A stretch of 36,646 nt of DNA from Chromatiales bacterium. Lineage in GTDB: Bacteria; Pseudomonadota; Gammaproteobacteria; SZUA-152. A program made the position numbers and the translations under genes. The notes beneath the pieces were generated by a model. The model was not told where the DNA came from. It made no database searches and worked only from the letters and a program-made list of their open reading frames with translations. The DNA lies in the NCBI GenBank assembly GCA_026982475.1, contig JALSHB010000223.1, forward strand, positions 1-36,646, given 5' to 3'. Shown here piece after piece: positions 26,904-35,369 of this stretch. Position 1 is the stretch's first letter. Each line of letters opens with the position of its first letter.

Positions 26904-26941
26904 ACTGGGCATAAGGTCTCTGACTGGGCATAAGGTCTCTG
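26904..26941. repeat. perfect tandem duplication of 19 bp
   Basis: ACTGGGCATAAGGTCTCTG is repeated exactly, head to tail. A second tandem duplication of 10 bp (CCGCCGTTAT) is at 27011-27030, close to the smc start. Both lie in the queF-smc divergent spacer and may alter operator or promoter spacing. Confidence 0.85.
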
Positions 26942-27069
26942 GGTGAAAAACGATCAGGCGCGTACGATACCGAAATGGCGTACATTTCTCACCTGTCGCG
27001 GCGGATTTACCCGCCGTTATCCGCCGTTATCTTGATGCCCCATCGGCGCTTCTGTAACCTTGCGCCCCT

Positions 27070-30000
27070 ATGCGCCTATCCAAGATAAAGCTCGCGGGTT
27101 TCAAGTCCTTCGTCGATCCCACCACCATTCCTTTGCCGTCGAATCTCATCGGTGTGGTGGGGCCGAACGGCTGCGGAAAATCCAATGTCATCGACGCCGT
27201 GCGCTGGGTGATGGGCGAGTCCTCGGCCAAGAACCTGCGCGGCGATTCCATGGCCGACGTGATCTTCAACGGCTCCACCTCGCGCAAGCCGGTTGGCCAG
27301 GCCTCCATCGAGCTGGTGTTCGACAACAGCGACGGCACCATCCGGGGCGAGTACGCCCACTACAACGAGATCTCCGTGCGCCGCACCGTGTCGCGCGATG
27401 GTCAGTCGCAGTACTACCTCAACGGCACCCGCTGCCGCCGCCGCGACATCACCGACATCTTCCTCGGCACCGGCCTCGGCCCGCGCAGTTATTCCATCAT
27501 CGAGCAGGGCATGATCTCGCGCCTCATCGAGGCCAAGCCGGAGGACCTGCGCGTGTTCCTGGAAGAGGCCGCGGGCATCTCCAAATACAAGGAGCGCCGC
27601 CGCGAGACGGAGAACCGCATCCGCCACACGCGCGACAACATGGAGCGCCTCACCGACCTGCGCGACGAACTGGGCAAACAGTTGGAGCGTCTCAACCGGC
27701 AGGCGCGCACGGCGGAAAAATACAAGGAACTCAAGGAGGAAGAGCGACTTCTTCAAGGACAACTTGCAGCCCTGCGCTGGCGCGCGCTGGATCAACAGGT
27801 GCACGCCCGCGAGACCCTGATCCGCGAAAAGGAGTTGGGCGTCGAGGCCTCGGTGATGCGTCAGCGCGCCATCGAGTCCGAGATCGAAAAGCTGCGCGAG
27901 CAGAACGTCGAGGTGGGCGAGGTCTTCAACGAGGTGCAGGGCCGCTTCTATGCCGTGGGCGGCGACATCGCCCGCGTCGAACAGTCCATCCAGCACAGCC
28001 GCGAGCGTCGTCTGCAACAGGAGCGCGATCTGGCCGAGGCGGAGCGCGCGCTGGCGGAATCACAGGCCCATCAGCAGGGCGACCGGCAGAAGATCGCCGA
28101 GCTGGAGCAGCAGCTGGAGAGCCTGCGCCCACAGCTGGACGCGGCGCGGGAGCGCCAGGAGATCTCCGCCGCGGCCCTGGCCGAGGCCGAGCAGGCGATG
28201 CACGAATGGCAGTCGGCGTGGGCCGAGTTCAACCAGAACGCCGCCGAGCCGGCGCGCAGCGCGGAGGTGGAGCGCACCCGCCTGCAGAGTCTGGAGCAGC
28301 AGCACATCCAGCAGGAGCAGCGCATCCTGCGCCTGCAGGAAGAGAAGAAGCATCTCTCCAACACGGCGCTGGAGGAGGAGATCGCCCAGCGTCAGGCGCA
28401 GCTCGAAGAATACGCCCTGCAGGCCGAGGCGTTGCAGGAGCGGCTGCAGAACCAGCTTGCCGCCATTGCCGAGGCGCGCGACGGCAACCATCGGCTGAGC
28501 GCGGCGCTGGACGAACAGCGCGGCCGCCTGCAGGCCATGCAGGGGCGGCATTCCTCGCTGGAGGCCCTGCAGCAGGCGGCGCTGGGCAAGACCGGTGGCG
28601 AGGTGGCGCAGTGGCTGGCCGGCAACGGCCTGGCCGATGCCGGGCGCCTGGCGCAGGAATTGACGGTGGCGGAGGACTGGGAGCGCGCCGTGGAATGCGT
28701 GCTCGGCCAGCACCTGGAGGCGGTGTGCGTCGATGGTCTGGACCCGGTGGCCGGCCTGCTGGACGGGCTGGCGCACGGCTCGCTGGCGCTGTTCGATACC
28801 GCGCGCGGCGAGGTGACGGCCACGGCCGGCGACCTCGCCCCGGCGCTCGCCGACAAGGTTACTGCCCCCTGGCCGCTGCCCATGCTGGCGGGGGTCTATA
28901 CCGCCGAGGACCTGCCGCAGGCCCTGGCGCTGCGCCCGCGGCTGGCGGCGCACGAATCCGTGATCACCCGCGACGGCGTATGGCTGGGCCCCAACTGGCT
29001 GCGCGTGGCGCGCGACGCCGACGAAAAGGCCGGCGTGATCCACCGCGAGCAGGAACTGAAGGAACTGAGCGCCGGCATCGAACAGCTGCGCGCACAGGTG
29101 GACGAGGGTCAGGCGCAACTGGCCGAGGGCCGCGAGCGCATCCAGCGCCTGGAGGAAGAGCGCGAGGCGGTGCAGCGTGAGCTGCACCAGGCCAGCCGCC
29201 AGCAGGCCGAGGTGCAGGCCCAGCTCAGCGGCCGTCAGGCGCGACTCGAACAGATGCGCAACCGCGGCCAGAACATCGAGCGCGAGATTGCCGAGCTGCA
29301 GCAGCAGTCCCGGGAAAACGAGGAAGAGACCAAGCTGGCGCGCGGCCGCCTGGCCGCGGCGATGGAACAGATGGAGCTGCTGGCGACCCGCCGCGAGGCG
29401 CTGGAGCAGCAGCGCGAGTCCCTGCGCGAACGCCTCGACATGGCGCGCGAACAGGCGCGAAGCGAGCGCGATCAGAGCCACGAACTGAGCCTGCGGGTGC
29501 AGACCATGAGCACCGAGCTGGAGGCAACGCGCAACAGCCTGACACGCATGGAACAGCAGCTGGAACAGGTGGCGGCGCGCCGCGAGATGCTCAGCGCGGC
29601 GCTGGCGGAGAGCGAGGCGCCCATCGAGGCGCTGCAGGAAGAGCTGGCGCGGCTGCTGGAAACACGCGCCTCGGTGGAGCAGGAGCTGAGCGAGGCGCGC
29701 AAGCGTGTGGAGGAGGTGGATCACGCCCTGCGCGAGCACGACCAGCAGCGCCACACGGTGGAGCGCGAGTTGCAGGAGCTGCGCAGCGGCCTGGAACAGG
29801 CGCGCATGGCCTGGCAGGAATTACAGGTGCGCCGTCAGACCCTCAGCGAGCAGCTGGAGGCGTCCGACCATTCGCTGGACGCGCTGTTCGACAACATGCC
29901 CGCGGAGGCCGAGGAGGCCGACTGGGCGCGGCGCGTGGAACAGATCGCCCAGCGCATCCAGCGCCTCGGCCCCATCAATCTCGCCGCCATCGAGGAATAC

Positions 30001-30576
30001 AAGAGCGAATCCGAGCGCAAGGAATACCTCGACGCCCAGCACGCGGATCTCACCGAGGCCCTGGAGACCCTGGAAGGCGCCATCCGCAAGATCGACCGCG
30101 AGACCCGCACCCGCTTCAAGGAGACCTTCGAGCGCGTCAATAGCGGCTTCAAGACCATGTTCCCGCGCCTGTTCGGCGGCGGCCACGCCTACCTGGAGCT
30201 GACCGGCGACGACCTGCTGGACACCGGCGTGACGGTGATGGCGCGCCCGCCGGGCAAGCGCAACAGCACCATCCATTTGCTCTCCGGCGGCGAAAAGGCG
30301 CTCACCGCCGTGGCCCTGGTGTTCGCCATCTTCCAGCTCAACCCGGCGCCCTTCTGCATGCTCGACGAGGTGGACGCGCCGCTGGACGATGCCAACGTCG
30401 GCCGTTTCTGCGCCATGGTCAAGGAGATGTCCGAGCACGTGCAGTTTATCTTCATCACCCACAACAAGATCACCATGGAGTTGGCACACCAGCTCAACGG
30501 CGTCACCATGCACGAACCAGGCGTGTCGCGCCTGGTGTCCGTGGACGTGGACGAGGCGGCGGAGCTGGTGGGGTAA
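27070..30576 (+). CDS. smc: chromosome segregation ATPase SMC
   Basis: A 1168-residue structural maintenance of chromosomes protein that compacts and resolves the chromosome with ScpAB. The N-terminal ATPase half has Walker A GPNGCGKSN (31-39) and QGMISRLIEAKPEDLR. Two long coiled coils (about 170-500 and 670-1000) rich in Q, E, R and L flank a hinge (about 510-660). The C-terminal half has the signature LSGGEKALTAVAL (from 1071) and Walker B FCMLDEVDAPLDD with D1099 and E1100. The protein is complete. It is an SMC rather than the MukB condensin of enterics. scpA and scpB are not adjacent. Confidence 0.98.
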   Translation: MRLSKIKLAGFKSFVDPTTIPLPSNLIGVVGPNGCGKSNVIDAVRWVMGESSAKNLRGDSMADVIFNGSTSRKPVGQASIELVFDNSDGTIRGEYAHYNEISVRRTVSRDGQSQYYLNGTRCRRRDITDIFLGTGLGPRSYSIIEQGMISRLIEAKPEDLRVFLEEAAGISKYKERRRETENRIRHTRDNMERLTDLRDELGKQLERLNRQARTAEKYKELKEEERLLQGQLAALRWRALDQQVHARETLIREKELGVEASVMRQRAIESEIEKLREQNVEVGEVFNEVQGRFYAVGGDIARVEQSIQHSRERRLQQERDLAEAERALAESQAHQQGDRQKIAELEQQLESLRPQLDAARERQEISAAALAEAEQAMHEWQSAWAEFNQNAAEPARSAEVERTRLQSLEQQHIQQEQRILRLQEEKKHLSNTALEEEIAQRQAQLEEYALQAEALQERLQNQLAAIAEARDGNHRLSAALDEQRGRLQAMQGRHSSLEALQQAALGKTGGEVAQWLAGNGLADAGRLAQELTVAEDWERAVECVLGQHLEAVCVDGLDPVAGLLDGLAHGSLALFDTARGEVTATAGDLAPALADKVTAPWPLPMLAGVYTAEDLPQALALRPRLAAHESVITRDGVWLGPNWLRVARDADEKAGVIHREQELKELSAGIEQLRAQVDEGQAQLAEGRERIQRLEEEREAVQRELHQASRQQAEVQAQLSGRQARLEQMRNRGQNIEREIAELQQQSRENEEETKLARGRLAAAMEQMELLATRREALEQQRESLRERLDMAREQARSERDQSHELSLRVQTMSTELEATRNSLTRMEQQLEQVAARREMLSAALAESEAPIEALQEELARLLETRASVEQELSEARKRVEEVDHALREHDQQRHTVERELQELRSGLEQARMAWQELQVRRQTLSEQLEASDHSLDALFDNMPAEAEEADWARRVEQIAQRIQRLGPINLAAIEEYKSESERKEYLDAQHADLTEALETLEGAIRKIDRETRTRFKETFERVNSGFKTMFPRLFGGGHAYLELTGDDLLDTGVTVMARPPGKRNSTIHLLSGGEKALTAVALVFAIFQLNPAPFCMLDEVDAPLDDANVGRFCAMVKEMSEHVQFIFITHNKITMELAHQLNGVTMHEPGVSRLVSVDVDEAAELVG

Positions 30577-30603
30577 GTGTCATGCAAGCCCGCGACTGTG
30601 GGA

Positions 30604-30617
30604 GTGACTTCAGTCAC
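30604..30617. repeat. short REP-like palindrome after smc
   Basis: GTGACTTCAGTCAC is a 14-bp palindrome in the context TGGGAGTGACTTCAGTCACG, the same pattern as the GCGGCTTCAGCCGC copies at 10723 and 22712-22754 with changed arm bases. It lies 27 bp after the smc stop. Confidence 0.5.
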
Positions 30618-30724
30618 GAAGACCGAAAACACTTTTCATGCGGCATCAGATTGGTCTGGGGTTGTGTGACGATTGCTACTGCCCCCTGCCTTGGGCCTGG
30701 GCGGCGGTGTTCTGTTTCTGACGC

Positions 30725-31237
30725 TCAATATTCAGTACTTACGTGCTCATCCGGCGGCAGAAAGATGCGCTGCGGTTCGCTGATGGCGGCCATGTCCACC
30801 AGGTCCCACTGGCCGCCGTTGCGGTAGATCCGCTTGCCTTTGTCCGGGTAGTCGGCCACGTCCTGTTCGAGGCGCTGGCCCATCACCAGGCACACCAGCG
30901 CTTCGTCACCGTCGTTGACGATGTTGTGCGCCGCGCGGCCGGCCGGCAGGCCGAGGAAGTCACCGGGGCCGATGGGGAAGCGTTCGCCATCGATGATCGC
31001 GGTGCCCTTTCCCGTCAGTACGTAGATGCATTCTTCCTCGTAATAGTGCTTGTGGGTCTCGGTGCTGTCGCGGCCGGGCTGTACGGTGATGATGTGTACG
31101 CCGATCCGGGTCAGTCCCACGGCGTCGCCGAGGGACTTGTTGAGGCGCACGGCGTTGGGGTTGAGAAAGTGGATGCGCTTGTCGCCGGGCATGGCGGCGA
31201 TGTCGGTGGCCTTGAGTAGCAGTGGGTGTTTATCCAT
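30725..31237 (-). CDS. cupin-domain protein
   Basis: A 170-residue single-domain cupin. The first cupin motif reads THKHYYEEECIYVLTGKG, with the H-x-H and glutamate metal ligands, and the second includes GPGDFLGLPAGRAAHNIVNDG with its histidine. Metal binding is therefore likely. Cupins of this size act as isomerases, dioxygenases or sugar-binding proteins, and the substrate cannot be told. There is no signal peptide. It stands alone between convergent smc and a divergent SIMPL-domain gene. Confidence 0.88.
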   Translation of the reverse strand: MDKHPLLLKATDIAAMPGDKRIHFLNPNAVRLNKSLGDAVGLTRIGVHIITVQPGRDSTETHKHYYEEECIYVLTGKGTAIIDGERFPIGPGDFLGLPAGRAAHNIVNDGDEALVCLVMGQRLEQDVADYPDKGKRIYRNGGQWDLVDMAAISEPQRIFLPPDEHVSTEY

Positions 31238-31324
31238 TTGGGGTTATTTCCTTGTCGTGGCAATGGCTTGCATGATGCCGTAAGTCAACGCCGTCGGTCT
31301 ATGCGCCGGCACCGGGAGAATGCC

Positions 31325-32029
31325 ATGCTGCGAATCCGTCCGTTATGTCCGTTGTCTCTCTGGCTCCTCGTGGGCCTCCTGTCCCCGTTGCCGGCGGTTG
31401 CCGAAGAAAGGGGGCACTATGACCGCGTCAGCCTGCGGGCCACGGCCTCCGCCGAGGTTGAAAACGACATCCTCGTGGCGACGCTGGCGGCGCACCGCGA
31501 GGGCAGCAATCCGGCCCTGCTCTCGGAGGCGGTGAATGCGGATATCCGCTGGGCCATCGAGAAGGCGAAAAAGGTCAGCGCGGTCAGCGTGCAGACCCTG
31601 GGCTACCAGACCCGTCCCCTCTACTGGCAGCAGCGCCTGTCGGGGTGGCGAGTGCGGCAGGGCCTGCGTCTGGAAAGCAGGGACATTGCCGGCTTGAGCC
31701 AGCTGATCGGCAAGCTGCAGGAGCGTCTGGCGGTGGGACAGGTTGGCTACCGGATCTCGCCACAACGCCGCAATGCGGTGGAGGAGGCGCTGATCGTCGA
31801 GGCCATCACCCGCTTTCAGCAGCGTGCGACACTGGTGGCCAAGCAGATGGGACGCAGCCGCTACCGGGTGGTGAACATGAACATCGATACCCACGGTGGG
31901 CCGCCCCGACCACTGGCGCGCGCCGAGATGTCGGCAATCGCCGAGGCGCGCCCCGCGCCCCGCTTCGAGGCCGGCGTGCAAACCTTGCAGGTGTCCATCG
32001 ACGGGATCGTCGAACTGCAGTCGGACTGA
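31325..32029 (+). CDS. exported SIMPL-domain (DUF541) protein
   Basis: A 234-residue protein with a signal peptide (LRIRPLCPLSLWLLVGLLSPLPAVAEE) and a SIMPL/DUF541 domain. The domain shows RVSLRATASAEVENDILVATLAAHREG, an odd-even strand pattern, and the conserved LQTLGYQTRP-like SVQTLGYQTRPLY followed by GWRVRQGLRLESRD. Bacterial SIMPL proteins are periplasmic or outer-membrane-associated oligomers implicated in stress tolerance. I chose ATG 31325 because it directly precedes the signal peptide; earlier in-frame starts give an unrelated N-terminus. The function here is not known. Confidence 0.88.
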   Translation: MLRIRPLCPLSLWLLVGLLSPLPAVAEERGHYDRVSLRATASAEVENDILVATLAAHREGSNPALLSEAVNADIRWAIEKAKKVSAVSVQTLGYQTRPLYWQQRLSGWRVRQGLRLESRDIAGLSQLIGKLQERLAVGQVGYRISPQRRNAVEEALIVEAITRFQQRATLVAKQMGRSRYRVVNMNIDTHGGPPRPLARAEMSAIAEARPAPRFEAGVQTLQVSIDGIVELQSD

Positions 32030-32605
32030 TCCCGAACCCACGATCCTTGCGATCCATGCCATTCCCGGTGACAACCTCGGATTTCGCTTCTCCTCACTCC
32101 GGTCCATGCGGCTGGATCACACTATCTATGGAAGGTCTGCTAAAAGGGGGCCACCTGCACTAACGCCTGACAGTATTGCCAGGAAATGCCGGGATGTGCG
32201 CGATTCTTGACCTGTTTTTTTGCAACTACTAACGGGTCAACGGTCTTGTGGGCGCTCTTGGAGCCAGGTTGAGAATTCGTTCAAGTTTTGTTCTGTGCTG
32301 TCGCTAGTGGCTATATCTAGCCTGGCTTGAGGGTGACGAGATTCTAAAGTGACTGGTGTTGTTGGCAGGGAGACGCCGATGTTGCGCTTAGCGCCGAGTG
32401 GGATTCATGCGCGGAGATTCGAGTTGCTCGGGGCTGTCTGGTGAAGAGATGCTGTCATGGTCTTCAGCGGCCTTTATGTCCCCTTGAGCCGGCGGACCCG
32501 GCGGACAGGGTAGTGCGAGTTTCTTGAGGGAAAGGATATGCGGGTGGCATGCCAGTTTGTGTTGAGTTCTGAGGAAAAAGTTGTCTTGGGCGCAAGGAGT
32601 TGAAC
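32030..32605. other. 576-bp spacer without a recognised gene
   Basis: I see no supported coding region between the SIMPL gene and the chemotaxis receptor. A T-run (about 32214-32220) follows a weakly structured region. Base composition is more AT-rich than in the flanking genes, suggesting regulatory sequence for the receptor. No convincing sigma-28 or sigma-54 promoter match was found. AAGGAG at 32594-32599 is the receptor's ribosome site. Confidence 0.5.
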
Positions 32606-34225
32606 ATGCAGTGGGTAACGGATCTGTCGATTCGTCACAAGTTGTTGCTGGTAGCGGCGGTCAGCTGTCTTGGCTTCATTGTATTTCTAGCGCTCAACTA
32701 CAGCGTGACGGAAGATAACTCCGAACGGTTACGCGACGTCAAGGATATCTATTTCCCGTTGCTCGAGAGAACGGATGCCAATCTCGTGCGTCTGGACAAG
32801 ATCAAGGAGAACTTGTCCAGCGCTGTCAGCAGTGGCGAGGAGGAACTGCTGGAAGCCACGGACGGGCTGGCCCGGGACATGACGCAGGTATTGCAGGAAA
32901 TGGTGGCGCTGGATGCCGGCCTGGCGGACGATGTTGCGGAACTGCAGCGGCTGTTCGAAGACTACTACGCCAGCGCCCGCTCCATGACCAGCGGCATGCT
33001 CAACGACACTCTGGCGATGGAAGACATACAGGGCAGGGCCGATGCCATGGGCAAGGCGCTGGAGGCCTTCGATTCACGTCTCAACGCATTCCGTGACAGC
33101 CGCTACAGCCAGTTTCGCGATACCCTTGAACGGGCCGACCAGGCCGCCCAGGATGCGCTGGTGACGGGGCTGGTGACGGGGGTGGTGATCATCGTCGTGC
33201 TGCTGGGCGCCATCTTCCTGGTTTCTTGCCTGATCACGAAGAATCTCACTACCCTCATCGATTCCCTGAAGGAGCTGGCGGAAGGCCGGGGTGACCTGAC
33301 CCGGCGCCTGCAGAGTAACAGTGCCGATGAAACGGGCACGGTGGTGAAATACTTCAACGACTTCCTGCAGAAACTGCACGACCTGATCAAGGAAGTGGTC
33401 GATGCCACCACCCAACTCGGCGCCAATGCCTCGCAGTTGTCCGAGATTACCCAGATGACCGCCAGCGGCGCCCAACAGCAGCAGACAGAGGTCGACCAGT
33501 TGAGCACCGCCATGAACGAGATGGCGAGCACGGTGCAGGAGGTGGCGAACAATGCCGGTGAGGCGGCAGGCGCCGCGCGCGACGCGGATGAGGCCTCCCG
33601 GAACGGGCAGGCGATCGTCGCCGATACGGTGAACGTCATCACCACCCTGGCCGACAGCATCGAAGGTGGCGCGCGGGTGATTACCGCCTTGCAGGTGGAA
33701 AGTGAAAACATCGGCGGTGTGCTGGACGTCATCCGCACCATTGCGGAACAGACCAATCTGCTGGCCCTGAATGCCGCCATCGAGGCGGCGCGGGCGGGTG
33801 AGCAGGGACGGGGCTTTGCCGTGGTGGCCGATGAAGTGCGCACCCTGGCCAGCCGCACCCAGGAATCCACGCGGGAAATCCAGACCATGATCGAGCGCCT
33901 GCAGTCGGGTGTCGGCGAGGCGGTCGGCGTGATGGGGCAGAGCCGGGAACAGGCGCAGAAGAGCGTGGAGCAGGTCGCCGAGGCGGGCGGGTCACTGGAT
34001 GCCATCACCCAGGCGGTGAAAAAGATCCACGCCATGAACGATGAAATCGCCAACGCGGCGAGGGAGCAGAGTGGCGTTGCCGAGTCGATGAACGAAAGCA
34101 TCGTCAACATCAGCCAGGTGGCGGATCAGACCAACAACAGCGCCCAGGTGACCTTTGGCGCCAGCGACGAGCTGGGCCAGGTCTCCACGCGTCTGATCGA
34201 TCTGGTCAGCCGCTTCAAGGTGTGA
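32606..34225 (+). CDS. methyl-accepting chemotaxis protein
   Basis: A 539-residue transmembrane chemoreceptor. A membrane helix near residues 12-30 and a second near 188-210 enclose a helical periplasmic sensor of about 155 residues with no recognisable PAS or Cache motif, most like a four-helix bundle. A HAMP domain follows (about 211-262), then the signalling domain with the highly conserved tip [20 protein letters not shown] and [15 protein letters not shown]. There is no C-terminal CheR-binding pentapeptide (it ends SRFKV). I chose ATG 32606, six bases after AAGGAG; the in-frame TTG at 32600 directly abuts that site and is unlikely. The ligand is unknown and no che genes are in the window. 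Confidence 0.96.
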   Translation: MQWVTDLSIRHKLLLVAAVSCLGFIVFLALNYSVTEDNSERLRDVKDIYFPLLERTDANLVRLDKIKENLSSAVSSGEEELLEATDGLARDMTQVLQEMVALDAGLADDVAELQRLFEDYYASARSMTSGMLNDTLAMEDIQGRADAMGKALEAFDSRLNAFRDSRYSQFRDTLERADQAAQDALVTGLVTGVVIIVVLLGAIFLVSCLITKNLTTLIDSLKELAEGRGDLTRRLQSNSADETGTVVKYFNDFLQKLHDLIKEVVDATTQLGANASQLSEITQMTASGAQQQQTEVDQLSTAMNEMASTVQEVANNAGEAAGAARDADEASRNGQAIVADTVNVITTLADSIEGGARVITALQVESENIGGVLDVIRTIAEQTNLLALNAAIEAARAGEQGRGFAVVADEVRTLASRTQESTREIQTMIERLQSGVGEAVGVMGQSREQAQKSVEQVAEAGGSLDAITQAVKKIHAMNDEIANAAREQSGVAESMNESIVNISQVADQTNNSAQVTFGASDELGQVSTRLIDLVSRFKV

Positions 34226-34361
34226 ACCGCGGCCTTGTCGGATGAGGCGGGTTGCCCGGCCATTCGCCTTCCGAATCCTCGACGGCCGAGGCGACAGGCT
34301 ATGGGGTTTGCCCCGCGTTTGACGTAAACTGGCCGGCCTTCGAGCCGTTTCAGGAATCTCC

Positions 34362-35300
34362 ATGTCCGCCGTCGATGAGCCGACCGAATCACTGTCCACC
34401 CTGGGGGATTTCGTGCGGTGGGGCGCGAGCCGCTTCAACGAGGCCGGCCTGAGCTTCGGCCACGGCACCGACAATGCCCTCGACGAGGCCTATGCCCTGG
34501 TGCTGCACGCGCTGCACCTGCCGCATGATATCCCCGCCTACATGACCCAGACCCGGCTCACGCCGACGGAGCGCCGCGAGGTCGTGGCCCTGCTGCAGCG
34601 GCGCATCGACACCCGCCTGCCGGCCCCCTACCTGACCCACGAGGCCTGGTTCGCCGGCCTGCCGTTCTACGTCGACGAGCGCGTGCTGGTGCCGCGTTCC
34701 CCCATCGCCGAGCTGATCGAGAGCGGCTTTGCGCCGTGGATCGACCCCGAGCAGGTGCGCGACGTGCTGGACCTCTGCACCGGCAGCGGCTGCATCGCCA
34801 TCGCCTGCGCGCTGGTCTTCCAGCAGGCCCAGGTGGATGCCACTGACCTGTCGGCGGATGCGCTGGCGGTGGCCGAGAAGAATCTCGAACGCCACGGCCT
34901 CGAAGACCACCTGGCCCTCTACCAGGGTGACCTGTTCGCGCCGCTGGCCGGGCGTCGCTACGACATCATCGTCAGCAACCCGCCCTACGTGGACGCCGAG
35001 GACATGGCGGCCCTGCCGGAGGAATACCACCGCGAGCCCGCCCTGGCGCTGGCCGCCGGCAGAGACGGCCTGGACATCGTGCGCCGCATCCTCCTTGAGG
35101 CCGTGGACTACCTCAAGCCCGGCGGCATCCTGGTGGTGGAGGTGGGCAACAGCCAGCTGGCGCTGGCCGAGCAATACCCCGAGGTGCCCTTCAACTGGCT
35201 GGAATTCCAGCGCGGCGGCCACGGCGTGTTCCTGCTCGGCGAGGCCGAGCTGCGCAACTATCACCCCCAGTTCGCGGCCGCCTTGCCGGCAGGGGACTGA
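34362..35300 (+). CDS. prmB: 50S ribosomal protein L3 N5-glutamine methyltransferase
   Basis: A 312-residue SAM-dependent methyltransferase that methylates a glutamine side chain of ribosomal protein L3. The N-terminal helical domain ([34 protein letters not shown]) is typical of PrmB rather than PrmC. The SAM site is [14 protein letters not shown], and the catalytic NPPY motif is in [21 protein letters not shown] followed by [14 protein letters not shown]. The length is right. hemN follows about 70 bp later in the same direction. Confidence 0.95.
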   Translation: MSAVDEPTESLSTLGDFVRWGASRFNEAGLSFGHGTDNALDEAYALVLHALHLPHDIPAYMTQTRLTPTERREVVALLQRRIDTRLPAPYLTHEAWFAGLPFYVDERVLVPRSPIAELIESGFAPWIDPEQVRDVLDLCTGSGCIAIACALVFQQAQVDATDLSADALAVAEKNLERHGLEDHLALYQGDLFAPLAGRRYDIIVSNPPYVDAEDMAALPEEYHREPALALAAGRDGLDIVRRILLEAVDYLKPGGILVVEVGNSQLALAEQYPEVPFNWLEFQRGGHGVFLLGEAELRNYHPQFAAALPAGD

Positions 35301-35322
35301 GGCCCGGGCCTCGGGCTATAAT
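35299..35322 (+). promoter_or_regulatory. palindrome and TATAAT box before hemN
   Basis: A perfect 14-bp palindrome GAGGCCCGGGCCTC (35299-35312) overlaps the prmB stop codon, and a perfect -10-like TATAAT (35317-35322) lies four bases after it. No -35 hexamer is found at the right distance; the palindrome occupies part of the spacer. This may be an activator-dependent hemN promoter or a coincidence. Confidence 0.35.
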
Positions 35323-35369
35323 CTCCACCATTCCTTCACCAACCCGTCTACCGAACCGTGAGTCCCGCT

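Noticed and set aside
27060-29180. A 706-residue frame overlapping the start of smc, and antisense frames of up to 564 residues
   Set aside because: Shifted-frame and antisense shadows of smc; the smc frame has all the ATPase motifs.
32540-32605. A sigma-54 promoter (TGGCATGCCAGTTTGT) upstream of the chemoreceptor
   Set aside because: The -12 GC element is missing at the correct distance, so the match is incomplete; a sigma-28 site was also not found.
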